A DNA stretch of 64,000 nt from Capra hircus (taxonomy: Eukaryota; Chordata; Mammalia; Artiodactyla; Bovidae). Within the stretch, counting starts at the first letter, position 1. Every line of letters starts with the position of its first letter. Location: the NCBI RefSeq assembly GCF_001704415.2, contig NC_030824.1:35273022-35337021 (forward strand), given 5' to 3'. Made by a program: the position numbers and the translations under genes. Shown here piece after piece: positions 1 through 11,289 of the stretch. The notes beneath the pieces were generated by a model, which was given only the letters and a program-made list of their open reading frames with translations, did no database searches and was not told where the DNA came from.

Positions 1-2108
1 AATATACTTCCATTATTTAAACATTATCACCCGCACCCGTGCTTCTTTTAGAATATTACTAATCTCTATATTGGTTATCTTAATGGTGCTGTTTTTCTTC
101 TACATCCTTCAGATAACCCTTTTTTATTTTAAAAAGAAATCTTGTTTATGCCTGAATTTCACTTCAAACACAGCTACCACAGGGGTTTATCCACCCTCAT
201 CCATAGGCAGTATTTAGTGGAAAAACTGACAATAGAGAACTCTCTCCTCATTTTTGCAAATTGCATGAGAAATTGGTTTATCTGGTCTTTAGCAACCTAA
301 GACTAAATACAGAAATGATTTAAGCAACAGGGGTACAAAATTGTGAGGGTTTTTTTTTTTTTTTTTTCCCTGATAGCACTGAGGCTGTTGACCTGGAACC
401 TGAATTTTTCTGTTGTATTATCATTGAGGCAAACAGAAGTGAGAAACACACTCTAACATATTTACACTCAGCTGTCATCAAGTTTCCACAGAGCACCCTC
501 TCTCCTCTGTGTTAAAGTGTTCTAGGTTCTGAGAGACTGCAGGGAAGGTTTTGGGTGTTCCATCCCCACAACGGGCTAATAGTTTCCCATCCCACACAGT
601 GCCTACACGATTAAGTTTACATAATCATTAAGGAGCTGCTTTTTATAACCACTCTTTCTAAAGAGATGGTTTTGAAAGTAAAATGATAAAATATGTGTAT
701 TCTATATATAAATAGTGCCTTCCCAGCAAATATTAGTTCTATAGATGCTGCATGAACACGAAACATTTTACTTTTACAATCAAAATAATAGCTTTGCTGT
801 CATTAGCTTTGTTTTATCTATGTTTTTAAACATTCCAGGTAGCATGTATTTTCCTCCACTTTAATGTTCTCCCCAAAAGGTCATTTAATATTAATAAATT
901 ATATCCATAGGGCAAAGGGAGAGATATTTCCTTTGAATTATTAGCCCATGTTTATCCAAGTCACATTCAGATGCAGTCCTTTCTACAAGTCATTGACATT
1001 TCAGGATAAATGAGATAACACATTTCAATGAATACAGGGAAAGTCAATTCACCAGAGGCTAGAGTGAGGGATTATGGGGAAATTCGTTTTCCTTGCCTGT
1101 TGCCCTTCATTAACAAAAATGAGAAACTGAGATCATTAAAGAGCTGGTTGAGAATTAAAGAGGAAAATAACACTTACCAATAAAGCAACTCTCAAGGAAT
1201 AATAATAGGATAAATAATGTAATACTCTGTAGGCCTTTTTCTTCTAATTCCCATTAAAGCACAAATCTTAGCACTGATAATTCTCGGAAGATTTTTAGAA
1301 GGACAGCTACTGATTGATATTTTAGCTAATATGTCTTTTGAATTGAGGCATATTTGCCTTATATTTTAAAGAACATGTTGAGAAAATATGGTAAAATATA
1401 CACTGTTTCTCGGGAAGTAAACTCAAGAGAAAGGGCTTTTCAGAATATAATACTACCAATCACTTTTATCTTATAATCTTGTAATATCAACATACAGGGA
1501 GAGAGGACTAGTGAATAAAATATGTTTTGTGCCTTCACGTCACAAGAGAATAACCTGCATTTCGTCATTTGGTTGAGATCTTGCCCAGTAAATTGCAAAT
1601 CCTCATCCTTTGTTATATTCTTGCAAGGTCTAAAAACAGGATAAAACAACTGAAAGCTTCAGTATTGTTCTAAACCATAAAGCCTAGTGAATTCTTTCTA
1701 GTAGTACAGGTCACAATAACAAGATTTGAGTGACAGGTTTTAGAAAACTCTATAAATTAAATTAATAGACAATTTTAGCACACTTTTAATGCATGATAAT
1801 GACAACACTTTATAAGGTTAACACTAATCAGTAAATAATTATCATATTCTGCACATCTTATGTGTTTTCTGACATTCATGTTTCAGTATGACAATAAATG
1901 ATGTTGCTACTCAAATTCCTCAGCATTAATAAATGTATCTAGACATTTTTGAAGTAAAAGTAATGCTTACAAAAGGAACAAATAAAAAGGAGCACATTGC
2001 AGATTTAATTAGGATTTGGTAAGTAATTCAAAGAATACCTGTAAATGTATTATTGAGTAGTTTAACAAAAAACTTTAATTAGAATGAAAGAAGAGAGTGT
2101 GTTAGTCG
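1..2108. other. Intergenic DNA, no gene seen
   Basis: AT-rich flank with a poly-T run near 350-367 and no open frame that looks coding. The short open frame at 1440-1649 has no recognisable similarity and is of a length expected by chance. I see no SINE or BovB sequence here. Confidence 0.6.
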
Positions 2109-2256
2109 GGGCTTCCCTGGTGGCTCAGACAGTAAAGAATCAGCCTGCAATGTGAGAGACCCAGGTTCGATCCCTGGATTGGGAAGATCCCTTACAGAAA
2201 GGAATGGCAACCTACTTCAGTATTCTTGACTGGGAAATCCCATGAATGAAGAAAGA
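2109..2256 (+). mobile_element. Bov-tA SINE, 3'-shortened
   Basis: It starts with the tRNA-like head ggcttccctggtggctcag and has a B-box-like ggttcgatccctgg. It then enters the Bov-A body (aatggcaacc) but stops at about cccatgaatg, so the final third of the body is missing. Confidence 0.8.
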
Positions 2257-2459
2257 ATAAGACATTAATTGAAGTCAGAATAAATAGAGTTGTTTTGAAT
2301 AAGACCTAGTCAATGAAAAAAGTTATAAAAATGCTATTTTTATATAATATACAGAAAGAAGAATCCAAAGTACATCCATTTAAAATTTTCTATTTTTCCA
2401 GGAAACAGAAGGACCCAGTAGCTGAGTACTTGAAAATGCCCCAGGAAGAGTTCAGTGCT

Positions 2460-2731
2460 ATAGATGAACCTATTTCCAGGGCAGAAATAATAGAGATGTA
2501 GACACAGAGAATGAACATGTGGACACAGTTGAGGGGAAGCGGAGGGTGGAACAAATTAGGAGACTAAGACTGACATAGATACTCTACCATGTGTAAACCT
2601 GATAGCTAGTGGGGAGCTGCTGTACAGCACAGGGAGCCTAGTTTGGTGCTTTGTGGCAACATAGAGTGGTAGAATGCAGGAGGACAAGGGTGGTCCAAGA
2701 GGGAGGGGATATACATATGTGTAAGGATGAG
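2460..2731 (+). mobile_element. L1 3' UTR (ruminant L1), left part
   Basis: The sequence resembles the 3' UTR of ruminant L1, with blocks such as gatagctagtggggagctgc and agcacagggagcc. It breaks off at 2731 and resumes at 6032 with tcacttcattgtacaacaga. The L1 was therefore split by the BovB insertion that follows. The origin of the 2313-2460 stretch just before it is unclear. Confidence 0.75.
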
Positions 2732-2870
2732 CCGTGAAGAGATACCCCACGCCCAAGGTAAGAGAAACCCAAGTAAGATGGTAGGTGTTGCAAGAGGGCA
2801 TCAGAGGGCACACACACTGAAACCATAATCACAGAAAACTAGTCAATCTAATCACACTAGGACCACAGCC

Positions 2871-3203
2871 TTGTTTAACTCAATGAAACCAAGCCATGCC
2901 TGTGGGGCAACCCAATATGCGTGGGTCATGGTGGAGAGGTCTGACAGAATGTGGTCCACTGGAGAAGGGAATGGCAAGCCACTTCAGTATTCTTGCCTAG
3001 AGAACCCCATGAACAGTATGAAAAGGCAAAATGATAGGATACCAAAAGAGGAACTCCCCAGATCATTAGCTGCCCAATATGCTACTGGAGCTCAGTGGAG
3101 AAATAACTCCAGAAAGAATGAAGGGATGGAGCCAAAGCAAAAACAATACCCAGTTGTGGATGTGACTGGTGATAGAAGCAAGATCCAATGCTGTAAAGAG
3201 TAA
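2871..3203 (+). pseudogene. BovB first open frame (110 codons)
   Basis: An uninterrupted 110-codon frame lies in the 5' part of the BovB element and ends two bases before the ATG of the endonuclease frame. BovB copies are described with a short upstream ORF of unknown role. I see no known domain. The segment includes part of the Bov-A-like body (gaatggcaagccacttcagt). Whether it was ever translated cannot be told from the sequence. Confidence 0.5.
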
Positions 3204-3205
3204 TA

Positions 3206-4384
3206 TTGAATAGGAACCTGGATTGTCAGGTCCATGAATCAAGGCAAATTGAAGTGGTCAAACAAGAGATGGCAAGAGTGAACATCAACATTCTAGGAAT
3301 CAGCGAACTAAAATGGACTGGCGTGGGTGAATTTAACTCAGATGACCATTATATCTACTACTGCAGGCAGGAATCCCTCAGAAGAAATGGAGTAGCCATC
3401 ATGGTCAACAAAAGAGTCCGAAATGCAGTACTTGTATGCAATTTCAAAAACGACAGAATGATCTCTGTTCATCTCCAAGGCAAACCCTTCAATATCACAG
3501 TAATCCAAGTCTATGCCCCAACCAGTAATTCTGAAGAAACTGAAGTTGAACTGTTTTATGAAGACCTACAAGACCTTTTAGAACTAACAGCCAAAAAAGA
3601 TGTCCTTTTCATTATAGGGGACTGGAATGCAAAAGTCAGAAGTCAAGAAATACCTGGAGTAACAGGCAAATTTGGCCTAGGAATGCAGAATGAAGCAGGG
3701 CAAGGACTAATAGAGTTTTGCCAAGAAAATGCACTGGTCATAGCAAACACCCTCTTCCAACAACACAAGAGAAGACTCTACACATGGACCTCACCAGATG
3801 GTCAACACCAAAATCAGATTGGTTATATTCTTTGCAGCCAAAGATGGAGAAGCTCTATACAGTTAACAAAAACAAGACCAGGAGCTGACTGTGGCTCAGA
3901 TCATGAACTCCTTATTACCAAATTCAGACTCAAATTGAAGAAAGTAGGGAAAACCGCTAGACCATTCAGGTATGACCTAAATCAAATCCCTTATGATTAT
4001 ACAGTGGAAGTGAGAAATAGATTTAAGGGCCTAGATCTGATAGATAGAGTGCCTGATGAACTATGGAATGAGGTTCGTGACATTGTACAGGAGACAGGGA
4101 TCAAGACCATCCCCATGGAAAAGAAATGCAAAAAAGCAAAATGGCTGTCTGGGGACGCCTTACAAATAGCTGTGAAAAGAAGAGAGGCGAAAAGCAAAGG
4201 AGAAAAGGAAAGATATAAGCATCTGAATGCAGAGTTCCAAAGAATAGCAAGAAGAGATAAGAAAGCCTTCTTCAGTGATCAATGCAAAGAAATAGAGGAA
4301 AACAACAGAATGGGAAAGACTAGAGATCTCTTCAAAAAACTAGAGATACCAAGGGAACATTTCATGCAAAGATGGGCTAGATAA
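3206..4384 (+). pseudogene. BovB AP-like endonuclease domain, damaged
   Basis: The frame is open for 392 codons. Endonuclease/exonuclease/phosphatase motifs are visible: the glutamate of GISELKW (residue 34), GDWNAK (residues 138-143) and SDH (residues 231-233). At residue 206 the motif reads QIGYIL, where AP-type endonucleases normally keep an aspartate (IDYIL-like), so a catalytic residue appears to be lost. The frame ends early because one base is missing near 4332-4340 relative to sister copies. This puts the reverse transcriptase out of frame and creates the stop at 4382-4384. Confidence 0.85.
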
Positions 4385-6020
4385 AGGACAGAAATGGTCT
4401 GGACCTAACAGAAGCAGATATTAAGAAGAGGTGGCAAGAATACACAGAAGAACTGTACAAAAAAGATCTTCAAGACCCAGATGATCATGATGATGTGATC
4501 ACTAATCTAGAGCCAGACATCTTGGAATGTGAAGTCAAGTGGGCCTTAGAAAGCATCACTACGAACAAAGCTAGTGGAGGTGATGGAATTCCAGTGGAGC
4601 TGTTTCAAATCCTGAAAGATGATGCTGTGAAAGTGCCGCACTCAATACGCCAGCAAGTTTGGAAAACTTAGCAGTGGCCACAGGACTGGAAAAGGTCAGT
4701 TTTCATTCCAAATACAAAGAAAGGCAATGCCAAAGAATGCTCAAACTACCACACAATTGCACTCATCTCACACGCTAATAAAGTAATGCTCAAAATTCTC
4801 CAAGCCAGACTTCAGCAATACGTGAACCATGAACTCCCTGATGTTCAAGCTGGTTTTTGAAAAGGCAGAGGAACCAGAGATCAAATTGCAAACATCTGCT
4901 GGATCATGGAAAAAGCAAGAGAGTTCCAGAAAAACATCTATGTCTGCTTTATTGACTATGCCAAAGCCTTTGACTGTGTGGATCACAATAAACTGTGGAA
5001 AATTCTGAAAGAGATGGCAATACCAGACCACCTAACCTGCCTCTTGAGAAATCTGTATGCAGGTCAGGAAGCAACAGTTAGAACTGGACATGGAACAACA
5101 GATTGGTTCCAAATAGGAAAAGGAGTACGTCAAGGCTGTTTATTGTCACCCTGCTTATTTAACTTATATGCAGAGTACATCATGAGAAACGCTTGACTGG
5201 AAGAAGCACAAGCTGGAATCAAGATTGCCGGGAGAAATATCAATAACCTCAGATATGCAGATGACACCACCCTTATGGCAGAAAGTGAAGAGGAACTAAA
5301 AAGCCTCTTGATGAAAGGGAAAGAGGAGAGTGAAAAAGTTGGCTTAAAGCTCAACATTCAAAAAACGAAGATCATGGCATCTGGTCCCATCACTTCATGG
5401 GAAATAGATGGGGAAACTGTAGAAACAGTGTCAGAATTTATTGTTTTGGGCTCCAAAATCACCGCAGATGGTGACTGCAGCCATGAAATTAAAAGACACT
5501 TACTCCTTGGAAGAAAAGTTATGACCAACCTAGATAGCATATTCAAAAGCAGAGACATTATTTTGCTGACTAAGGTCCGTCTAGTCAAGGCTTGGTTTTT
5601 CCTGTGGTCATGTATGGATGTGAGAGTTGGACTGTGAAGAAGGCTGAGCGCCAAAGAATTGATGCTTTTGAACTGTGGTGCTGGAGAAGACGCTTGTGAG
5701 TCCCTTGGACTGCAAGAAGATCCAACCAGTCCAGTCTGAAGGAGATCAGCCCTGGGATTTCTTTGGAAGGAATGATGCTACAGCTGAAGCTCCAGTACTT
5801 TGGCCACCTCATGCGAAGAGTTGACTCATTGGAAAAGACCCTGATACTGGGAGGGATTGGGGGCAGGAGGAGAAGGGGACGACGGAGGATGAGATGGCTG
5901 GATGGCATCACGGACTCGATGGACGTGAGTCTGAGTGAACTCTGGGAGTTGGTGACGGACAGGGAGGCCCGGTGTGCTGCGATTCATGGGGTCGCAAAGA
6001 GTCGGACACGACTGAGCGAC
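4385..6020 (+). pseudogene. BovB reverse transcriptase region, broken
   Basis: RTE-type reverse transcriptase is read in pieces. A segment at 4906-5196 carries the FIDYAKAFDCVDH block and QGCLLSPCLFN. The YADD catalytic motif is at about 5254-5265 and the C-terminal domain runs on to about 6020. In-frame stops at about 4669, 4858 and 5194 and a frameshift near 5588 break it. The C-terminal part ends in the sequence shared with Bov-A SINEs. It is non-functional as it stands. Confidence 0.88.
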
Positions 6021-6031
6021 TGAACTGACTG

Positions 6032-6115
6032 AAGGCTGAGTCACTTCATTGTACAACAGAAACTAACACAAAATTGTAAAGCAAATATGTTCTAATTACA
6101 TATATATATGACATA
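6032..6115 (+). mobile_element. L1 3' UTR, right part, with AT tail
   Basis: It continues the L1 3' UTR interrupted at 2731 (tcacttcattgtacaacaga, then attgtaaagcaa) and runs into a short (TA)n stretch. Confidence 0.72.
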
Positions 6116-6285
6116 TATATATTTAAAATCCTGGATAGGATTTGTTTTCTCTTCAATTGCCACATCTTTCTGATCACTCGTATCCTCCTAAGTCAAATTT
6201 CATGAATACAGAATACATGAATATAGAATGGGTTGTCCCTAATTTGATTTCTTCAAAAGGCATTTCCTGAACATCTAACCTATTA

Positions 6286-6416
6286 TAGGAGAAGGAAATG
6301 GCACCCCACTCCAGTGTTCTTGCCTGGAGAATCCCAGGGACAGAGGAGCCTGGTGGGCTTCCATCTACGGGGTTGCACAGAGTCAGACATGACTGAAGCG
6401 ACTTAGCAGCTGCAGC
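6286..6416 (+). mobile_element. Bov-A SINE monomer
   Basis: A single Bov-A unit, starting ggagaaggaaatggcacccc and ending gcgacttagcagctgcagc. It is flanked by the perfect 9-bp duplication aacctatta at 6277-6285 and 6417-6425, so both ends are exact. Confidence 0.9.
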
Positions 6417-6425
6417 AACCTATTA

Positions 6426-7130
6426 GAAACCAGGCAATGACAAAAAACAAATGGATACAAATCAAAAATAATTTTGTAATTTCAGGGTTTCTAAATATTA
6501 AAATATAAATAATTAGAACTGGCATATATATGTATACATACGAACACATATGTGCTATACACATGTGTTTACAGCATGTGTATGTGTATCCTCATTAAAT
6601 CACTGATGATGCACCAAGAAGTATCCAGAGAAGTATATTCGCCTGGAAATTTGTCTGCCTCCCAGAGCGGCAGATTAACCAGCATATTTACTTTTGTAAA
6701 TTCTTTTAAGTTTTTGGAAAGGTCAATTATGAGAACACATACATGAAATTTTAAAAACCAGAACTGAATTTTTGAATAACAAATGTAGATAATGAGAATA
6801 GAGAAATTCCTTTCAGTTTAAGGATGAAGCTCAAGTATTGGTTGTTACATTCAACCCTTAACCAGCTGGATTTTATAGATTGATTCCTGGGACAGAAAGT
6901 GTAGCTTCTCAGGTGGGCTGTGCGCAAGTAAAGGAAGTATCTCCACTTTTATTTCTTAAATAAGGAGAAGATGAACAATGCCTTGAGCTCAATTAATCAT
7001 TATAAACATAAACATGATAGAAATCATTTGAAGTAGTTTCCAAGGTAAATTTCAAAAGTATAAATGCCAATTTAAAAGTGTTTTCTATATAAGAGAGAAG
7101 AATGAGGAAAACACAAAGCCAAGTAGATTT
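6426..7130. other. Unclassified intergenic DNA
   Basis: AT-rich sequence with a short TA/TG run near 6520-6590. I recognise no repeat family and no gene. Confidence 0.5.
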
Positions 7131-8312
7131 AAATTTTTTTAATTAAAAAAAATTTTATTTTAAATCGGAATATAGTTGATTTACAATGTTATGTTAATTT
7201 CAGATATACAGCAAAGTGATTCAGCCATACAAATACACATATTAATTCCTTTTCAGATTATTTTCCCATGTAGGTTAATTCAGAATATTAAGTAGAGCTT
7301 TATGTACTATATAGTTCCTCGTTGATGATCTATTTTATATATAATTGTGAGTATATCCTAACCCCAGTCTCCTAATTTATCTCTTTCCTCTTAAGTTTCT
7401 TTTCTAAGTCTGTGGGTCTGATTCTGTTTAATAAATAAGTTCATTTATATATCATTTATATATATTTCTCAGATCCCACATATAAGTGTATCATATATGT
7501 CTTTGTCTGATTTATTTCTGTTAGTATGATAATATCTAGATCCATCCATGTAACTGCAAATGGTATTGCTTTATTCCTTTTATGGCTGAGTAATATTCAT
7601 TTTGTATACTTATACCACATCTTTTTTGTCCATTCCTCTGTTGATGGACATTTAGGTTGCTCCCTTGTCTTGGCTATTGTAGAGAGTGCTTCTGTGAGCA
7701 TTGGGGTGCATATATCTTTCTGAATTAAGATTTTCTCTGGGTATATATCTAGGAGTGGGATTGCTGGATAACACGGCAGCTCTATTTTTAGTTTTTCAAG
7801 GAACTTTCCTACTGTTCTCCATAGTGGATGTACCAATTTACATTGCCACCTACAGTATAGGAGGGTTCACTTTTATCAATATCCACACTAAGATTTATTG
7901 TTGGTAGACATTTTGATGACAGCCATTCTGCCAGTGTGAAGTGATACCTCATTTGCAATTGTGATTTGCATTTCTCTTATAATTAGCAATGGTGAACATA
8001 TTTTCATGTGCCTTTAGGTCGTTTGTATGTCTTCATTTGAGAAATATCTATTTACATCTGCCCATTTTTTGATCAGGCTTTTTTTTTTTTCTTTCTTTTT
8101 TTTTTTGCTTTTTGTTTGTTTGTTTTTGATATTGAGCTGCATGAGCTCTTTCAATATTTTAGAGATAAATCCCTTATCCAGTGTATCATTTGCAAATATT
8201 CTGTACCATTCTGTGGGGTGTGCTTTTGTTTTATGGTTTTCTTTGCTGTGCAAAAGTTTTTAATTAAGTTCCATTTCTTTATTCTTGTTTTCATTTTAAT
8301 TACTCTAAGTTG
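7131..8312 (-). mobile_element. L1 3' end and ORF2 C-terminus, antisense
   Basis: Read on the minus strand this is the end of an L1. A decayed ORF2 C-terminal segment at 7597-7836 contains LWRTVGKFLEKLKIELP and QPKCPSTEEWTKK, followed by the 3' UTR (gttgatttacaatgtt, cagcaaagtgattcag on the plus strand). A T-rich run lies at 8080-8130. The copy is 5'-truncated and adjoins a BovB at about 8313. Confidence 0.85.
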
Positions 8313-9775
8313 TTGTCATTGTTCAGTCACTAAGTCATGTATGACATTTTACAACTCCATAGACTGCTGCATACCAGGCTCCTCTGTCCTTCACTATCTC
8401 CCAGAGTTTGCTCAAATTCATGTCTATTGAGTCGGTGATATTATCTAATCATCTTATCCTCTGCTGCCCCTTCTCTTTTTATCTTTCCCAGTATCAGGAT
8501 CTTTTCCAATGAGCTGAATCTTTGCCTCCGGTTACAAAAATATTGGAGCTTCAGTGTGAGTCCTTCCAATGCATATTCAGGGTTGATTTCCTTTGGGACT
8601 GACTAGATTGATCTCCTTGCAGTCCGAGGGACTATAAAGAGTATTCTTCAGCATCACAATTCAAAAACATCAGTTCTTCAACACTTCTGTGTATGCTTGC
8701 CACTTCTTAATCTATTCTGCATCTGTTAGATCCTTACTGCTCCTGTCATTTATTGTGACCATTCTTGCATGAAAATTTCCCTTGATAGCTACAATTTTCT
8801 TGACACTTCAAGAAAGTGTCAAGAAAAAATTATCCTGCCTTTGGCATTCTATTGTTATCCTGTATTTATTTGCATTGTTCATTTAAGAAAGCCTTCCTAG
8901 CTCTCCTTACTATTCCCTAGAACTCTGCATACAGTTGAGTATATCTTTTACTTTCTCCCTTGATATTTGCTTGTCGTCTTTCCTCAGCTATTTGTAAAGC
9001 CTCCTCAGACGACCATTTTGTCTTCTTGAATTTCTTTTTCCTTTGAGATAGTTTTGGTCAGTTTTTCCTCTACAGTGTTATGAACCTCAATCCATAGTTT
9101 TCCAGGAACTCTCTATACAAGATCTAATCCCTTGAATCTATTTGTCACTTTCACTGTATAATTGTAAGAGATTTGATTTAAGTCATACCTGAATGGCCCA
9201 GTGATGTTCCCTACTTTCTTCAATATAAGCCTGAATTTTGTAACAAGGAGCTCAAGATCTAAGCCACAGTGAGTCCCAGGTGTTATTTTTACTGACTATA
9301 TAGAGCTACTCCACCATCAGCTGCAAGGAATATAATCAACCTGATTTCAGTATTGACCCTCTGGTGATAGAATCATCACTTTTGTTGTTGGAAAATGGTG
9401 TTTGCTATGATCAACATGTTCTCTTGGCAAGACTCTGTTAGCCTTTGCCCTGTTTCATTTTGTATTCCAAGGCCAAACTTACCTGTTACTCCATGTATCT
9501 CTTGACTTCCTACTTTTGCATTCTAATCCCCTATGTTGAAATAGACATCTTTTTTTGGTGTTAGTTCTAGAAGGCCTTGTAGGCCTTCAGTCAACTTCAG
9601 CTTCTTCAGTATTTTTGGTTGGGGCATAGACTTAGATTACTGTGATGTTGAATGCTTTGCCTTGGAAACCAGTCAAAATTGTGTCATTTTTTTTAGGTTG
9701 CACCCAAATACTGCATTTCAAACTCTTTTGTTGACTATGAGGGCTACCCCACTTCTTCTAAGGGATTATTCCCCA
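8313..9775 (-). mobile_element. BovB with internal deletion of the RT region, antisense
   Basis: From left to right on the plus strand this is the BovB 3' end reversed (ttgttgtcattgttcagtca). It then jumps near 8685 straight into sequence that normally precedes the reverse transcriptase. It continues backwards through the endonuclease region to about 9775, where it is 5'-truncated. About 1.2 kb of reverse transcriptase is therefore absent. A perfect 14-bp inverted repeat at 8795-8827 interrupts the element. Confidence 0.82.
8795..8827. repeat. Perfect 14-bp inverted repeat, 5-nt loop
   Basis: The arms are ttttcttgacactt (8795-8808) and aagtgtcaagaaaa (8814-8827), separated by caaga. The hairpin is not present in the equivalent stretch of the BovB copy at 4330-4345, so it arose in this copy. 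Confidence 0.9.
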
Positions 9776-9999
9776 CAGTTCAGTTCAGTTCAGTCACTCA
9801 GTCGTGTCTGACTCTTTGCAACCCCATGAATCGCAGCACGCCAGGCCTCCCTGTCCATCACCAACTCCGGGGGTTCACTCAGACTCACGTCCAGCGAGTC
9901 AGTGATGCCATCCAGCCATCTCATCCTCTGTCATCCCCTCCTCCTCCTGCCCCCAAGTCCCTCCCAGAATCAGAGTCTTTTCCAATGAGTCAACTCTTC
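9776..9999 (-). mobile_element. Second BovB 3' end, antisense
   Basis: It begins with the repeated cagttcagttcagtcactca and covers only the last ~220 bp of BovB. It abuts the previous BovB directly, so it is a separate insertion or a rearrangement. Confidence 0.78.
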
Positions 10000-10548
10000 G
10001 CCATCTTGTCCTGGCATTCTGTTTGGTTGGGGGCCTTTGGTTACTGGCTCAATCACATCATATCAATAGCTTCTTTTCTGTCTGGTATGACAGGATGTTG
10101 CAGAATCTTCTTGTACATTTTCTAAAACAAACTTTCAGTCAGTCATTCCCTAAGTTATATTTGGAGACACCACCATTTTTCAAAGGGATGTTCATTGAAA
10201 CTTAAATGGCATTTTCAGGTGATATAGCTAGTCATATGCTTTAACACACAATATAACATGATTAAACTCAGGATCAGAGTGTGTTACTTATCATTTTCTA
10301 TTATAATCTTAATTTCCCTTTTCTCATTCCTTAACCTGACTCAAAGAAAAACTACGGATAAGAGATATTGTATTACATATACAATAATCTGAGAATAAAA
10401 ATATTAAAGTTACAACAATATGATTAATGATAAGCATTTCCTTTGCATGTGTATTCAGTTAGAAATATGAGATTAAATAATCTTTGGAATGACTTGTAAA
10501 TTTTATGTGATATACATATATATGATATGTTTACGTTATATATATGAT
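10000..10548. other. Unclassified DNA, possibly L1-derived in part
   Basis: The stretch around 10085-10120 (ggtatgacaggatgttgcag) recalls antisense L1 sequence but is too short to assign. The rest is AT-rich and ends in an atatatgatatg microsatellite from about 10510. Confidence 0.4.
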
Positions 10549-10828
10549 ATGCTGCTACTGCCACTGCTAAGTCACTTCAGTCATGTCCGACTCTGTGCAA
10601 CCCCATAGACAGCAGCCCACCAGGCTTCACCATCCCTGGGACTCTCCAGGCAAAAACACCGGAGTGGGTTGCCATTTCCTTCTCCAATGCATGACACTGA
10701 AAAGTGAAAGTGAAGTCACTGAGTAGTGTCCAACTCAGCGACCCCATGGACTGAAGCCCACCAGGCTCCTCCATCTATGGGATTTTCCAGGCAAGAGTAC
10801 TGGAGTGGGGTGCCATTGCCTTCTCTGA
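10549..10828 (-). mobile_element. Bov-A2 dimeric SINE, antisense
   Basis: Two Bov-A units are joined by the linker around 10690-10715 (tgaaaagtgaaagtgaagtc). The 3' trinucleotide tail appears as gctgctactgccactgct at the left end. It is inserted in a gatatatgata-type microsatellite, which hides the target duplication. Confidence 0.88.
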
Positions 10829-11289
10829 TATATGATATAGATGATATGATATATATATATGATATGATATGGATACATATGTATATCTCTTAACTTTTAT
10901 TGTTACTTAAAATATGTAACTAGAGATCTGTATCTGTTGAGAGCAGAGCAAGTTAGTTCATATTTAACTGACTCTCTCAAAAGTAAAAACTATAAATGTT
11001 CAATAAATGAATAAAATTATCTGAAAGAAATAAAAGGTAAATAAATGAAGCCATTCTATAACGGAAAACTGATTACTGATAGACAAGAACGGTGAGTTTG
11101 GTTTTCTAAGTGTTTTGGCCTTTAGTCTGAGAATGGGTTACATTTGGCACTTTGGCTAGAGACAGATATTATTTCTCATGTGAAGGAAGGAAGGTATATT
11201 TACAGATAACCTCAACACTGAACAATAAGAGGGTACTTTTGTAAAGGAATGAGCTAAGATAAATTGTCCCAAATTCTACTTATAAATTA
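10829..11289. other. Unclassified DNA with AT microsatellite
   Basis: The gatatgatatatatat array continues to about 10885, followed by sequence I cannot assign. Confidence 0.45.

Larger units (their letters stand above)
2732..6031 (+). mobile_element. Full-length BovB (RTE-clade LINE)
   Basis: This 3.3-kb element carries, in order, a 5' leader, a short first frame (2871-3203), an AP-type endonuclease frame (3206-4384), a broken reverse transcriptase region and the 3' tail shared with Bov-A/Bov-tA SINEs. It sits in an L1 3' UTR. The flanks aaggatgag (2723-2731) and aaggctgag (6032-6040) look like a 9-bp target-site duplication with one mismatch. It ends in the usual tgaactgactga-type tail. 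BovB is known as a horizontally acquired retrotransposon of ruminants and squamates. This copy has frame breaks and cannot be autonomous. Confidence 0.93.

Noticed and set aside
2109..2180. tRNA-like A and B boxes in the many SINE heads
   Set aside because: They are the tRNA-derived heads of Bov-tA and CHR SINEs, joined to SINE bodies and flanked by target duplications, so they are not tRNA genes.
2313..2501. 62-codon frame before the L1 tail
   Set aside because: It overlaps L1 3' UTR sequence and has no known similarity.
5763..6023. Open frames rich in RRRRGRRRMRWLDG-like sequence on both strands (also near 26.6, 37.2, 40.3, 41.3 and 46.0 kb)
   Set aside because: They are the C-terminal end of BovB and its antisense shadow, not host genes.
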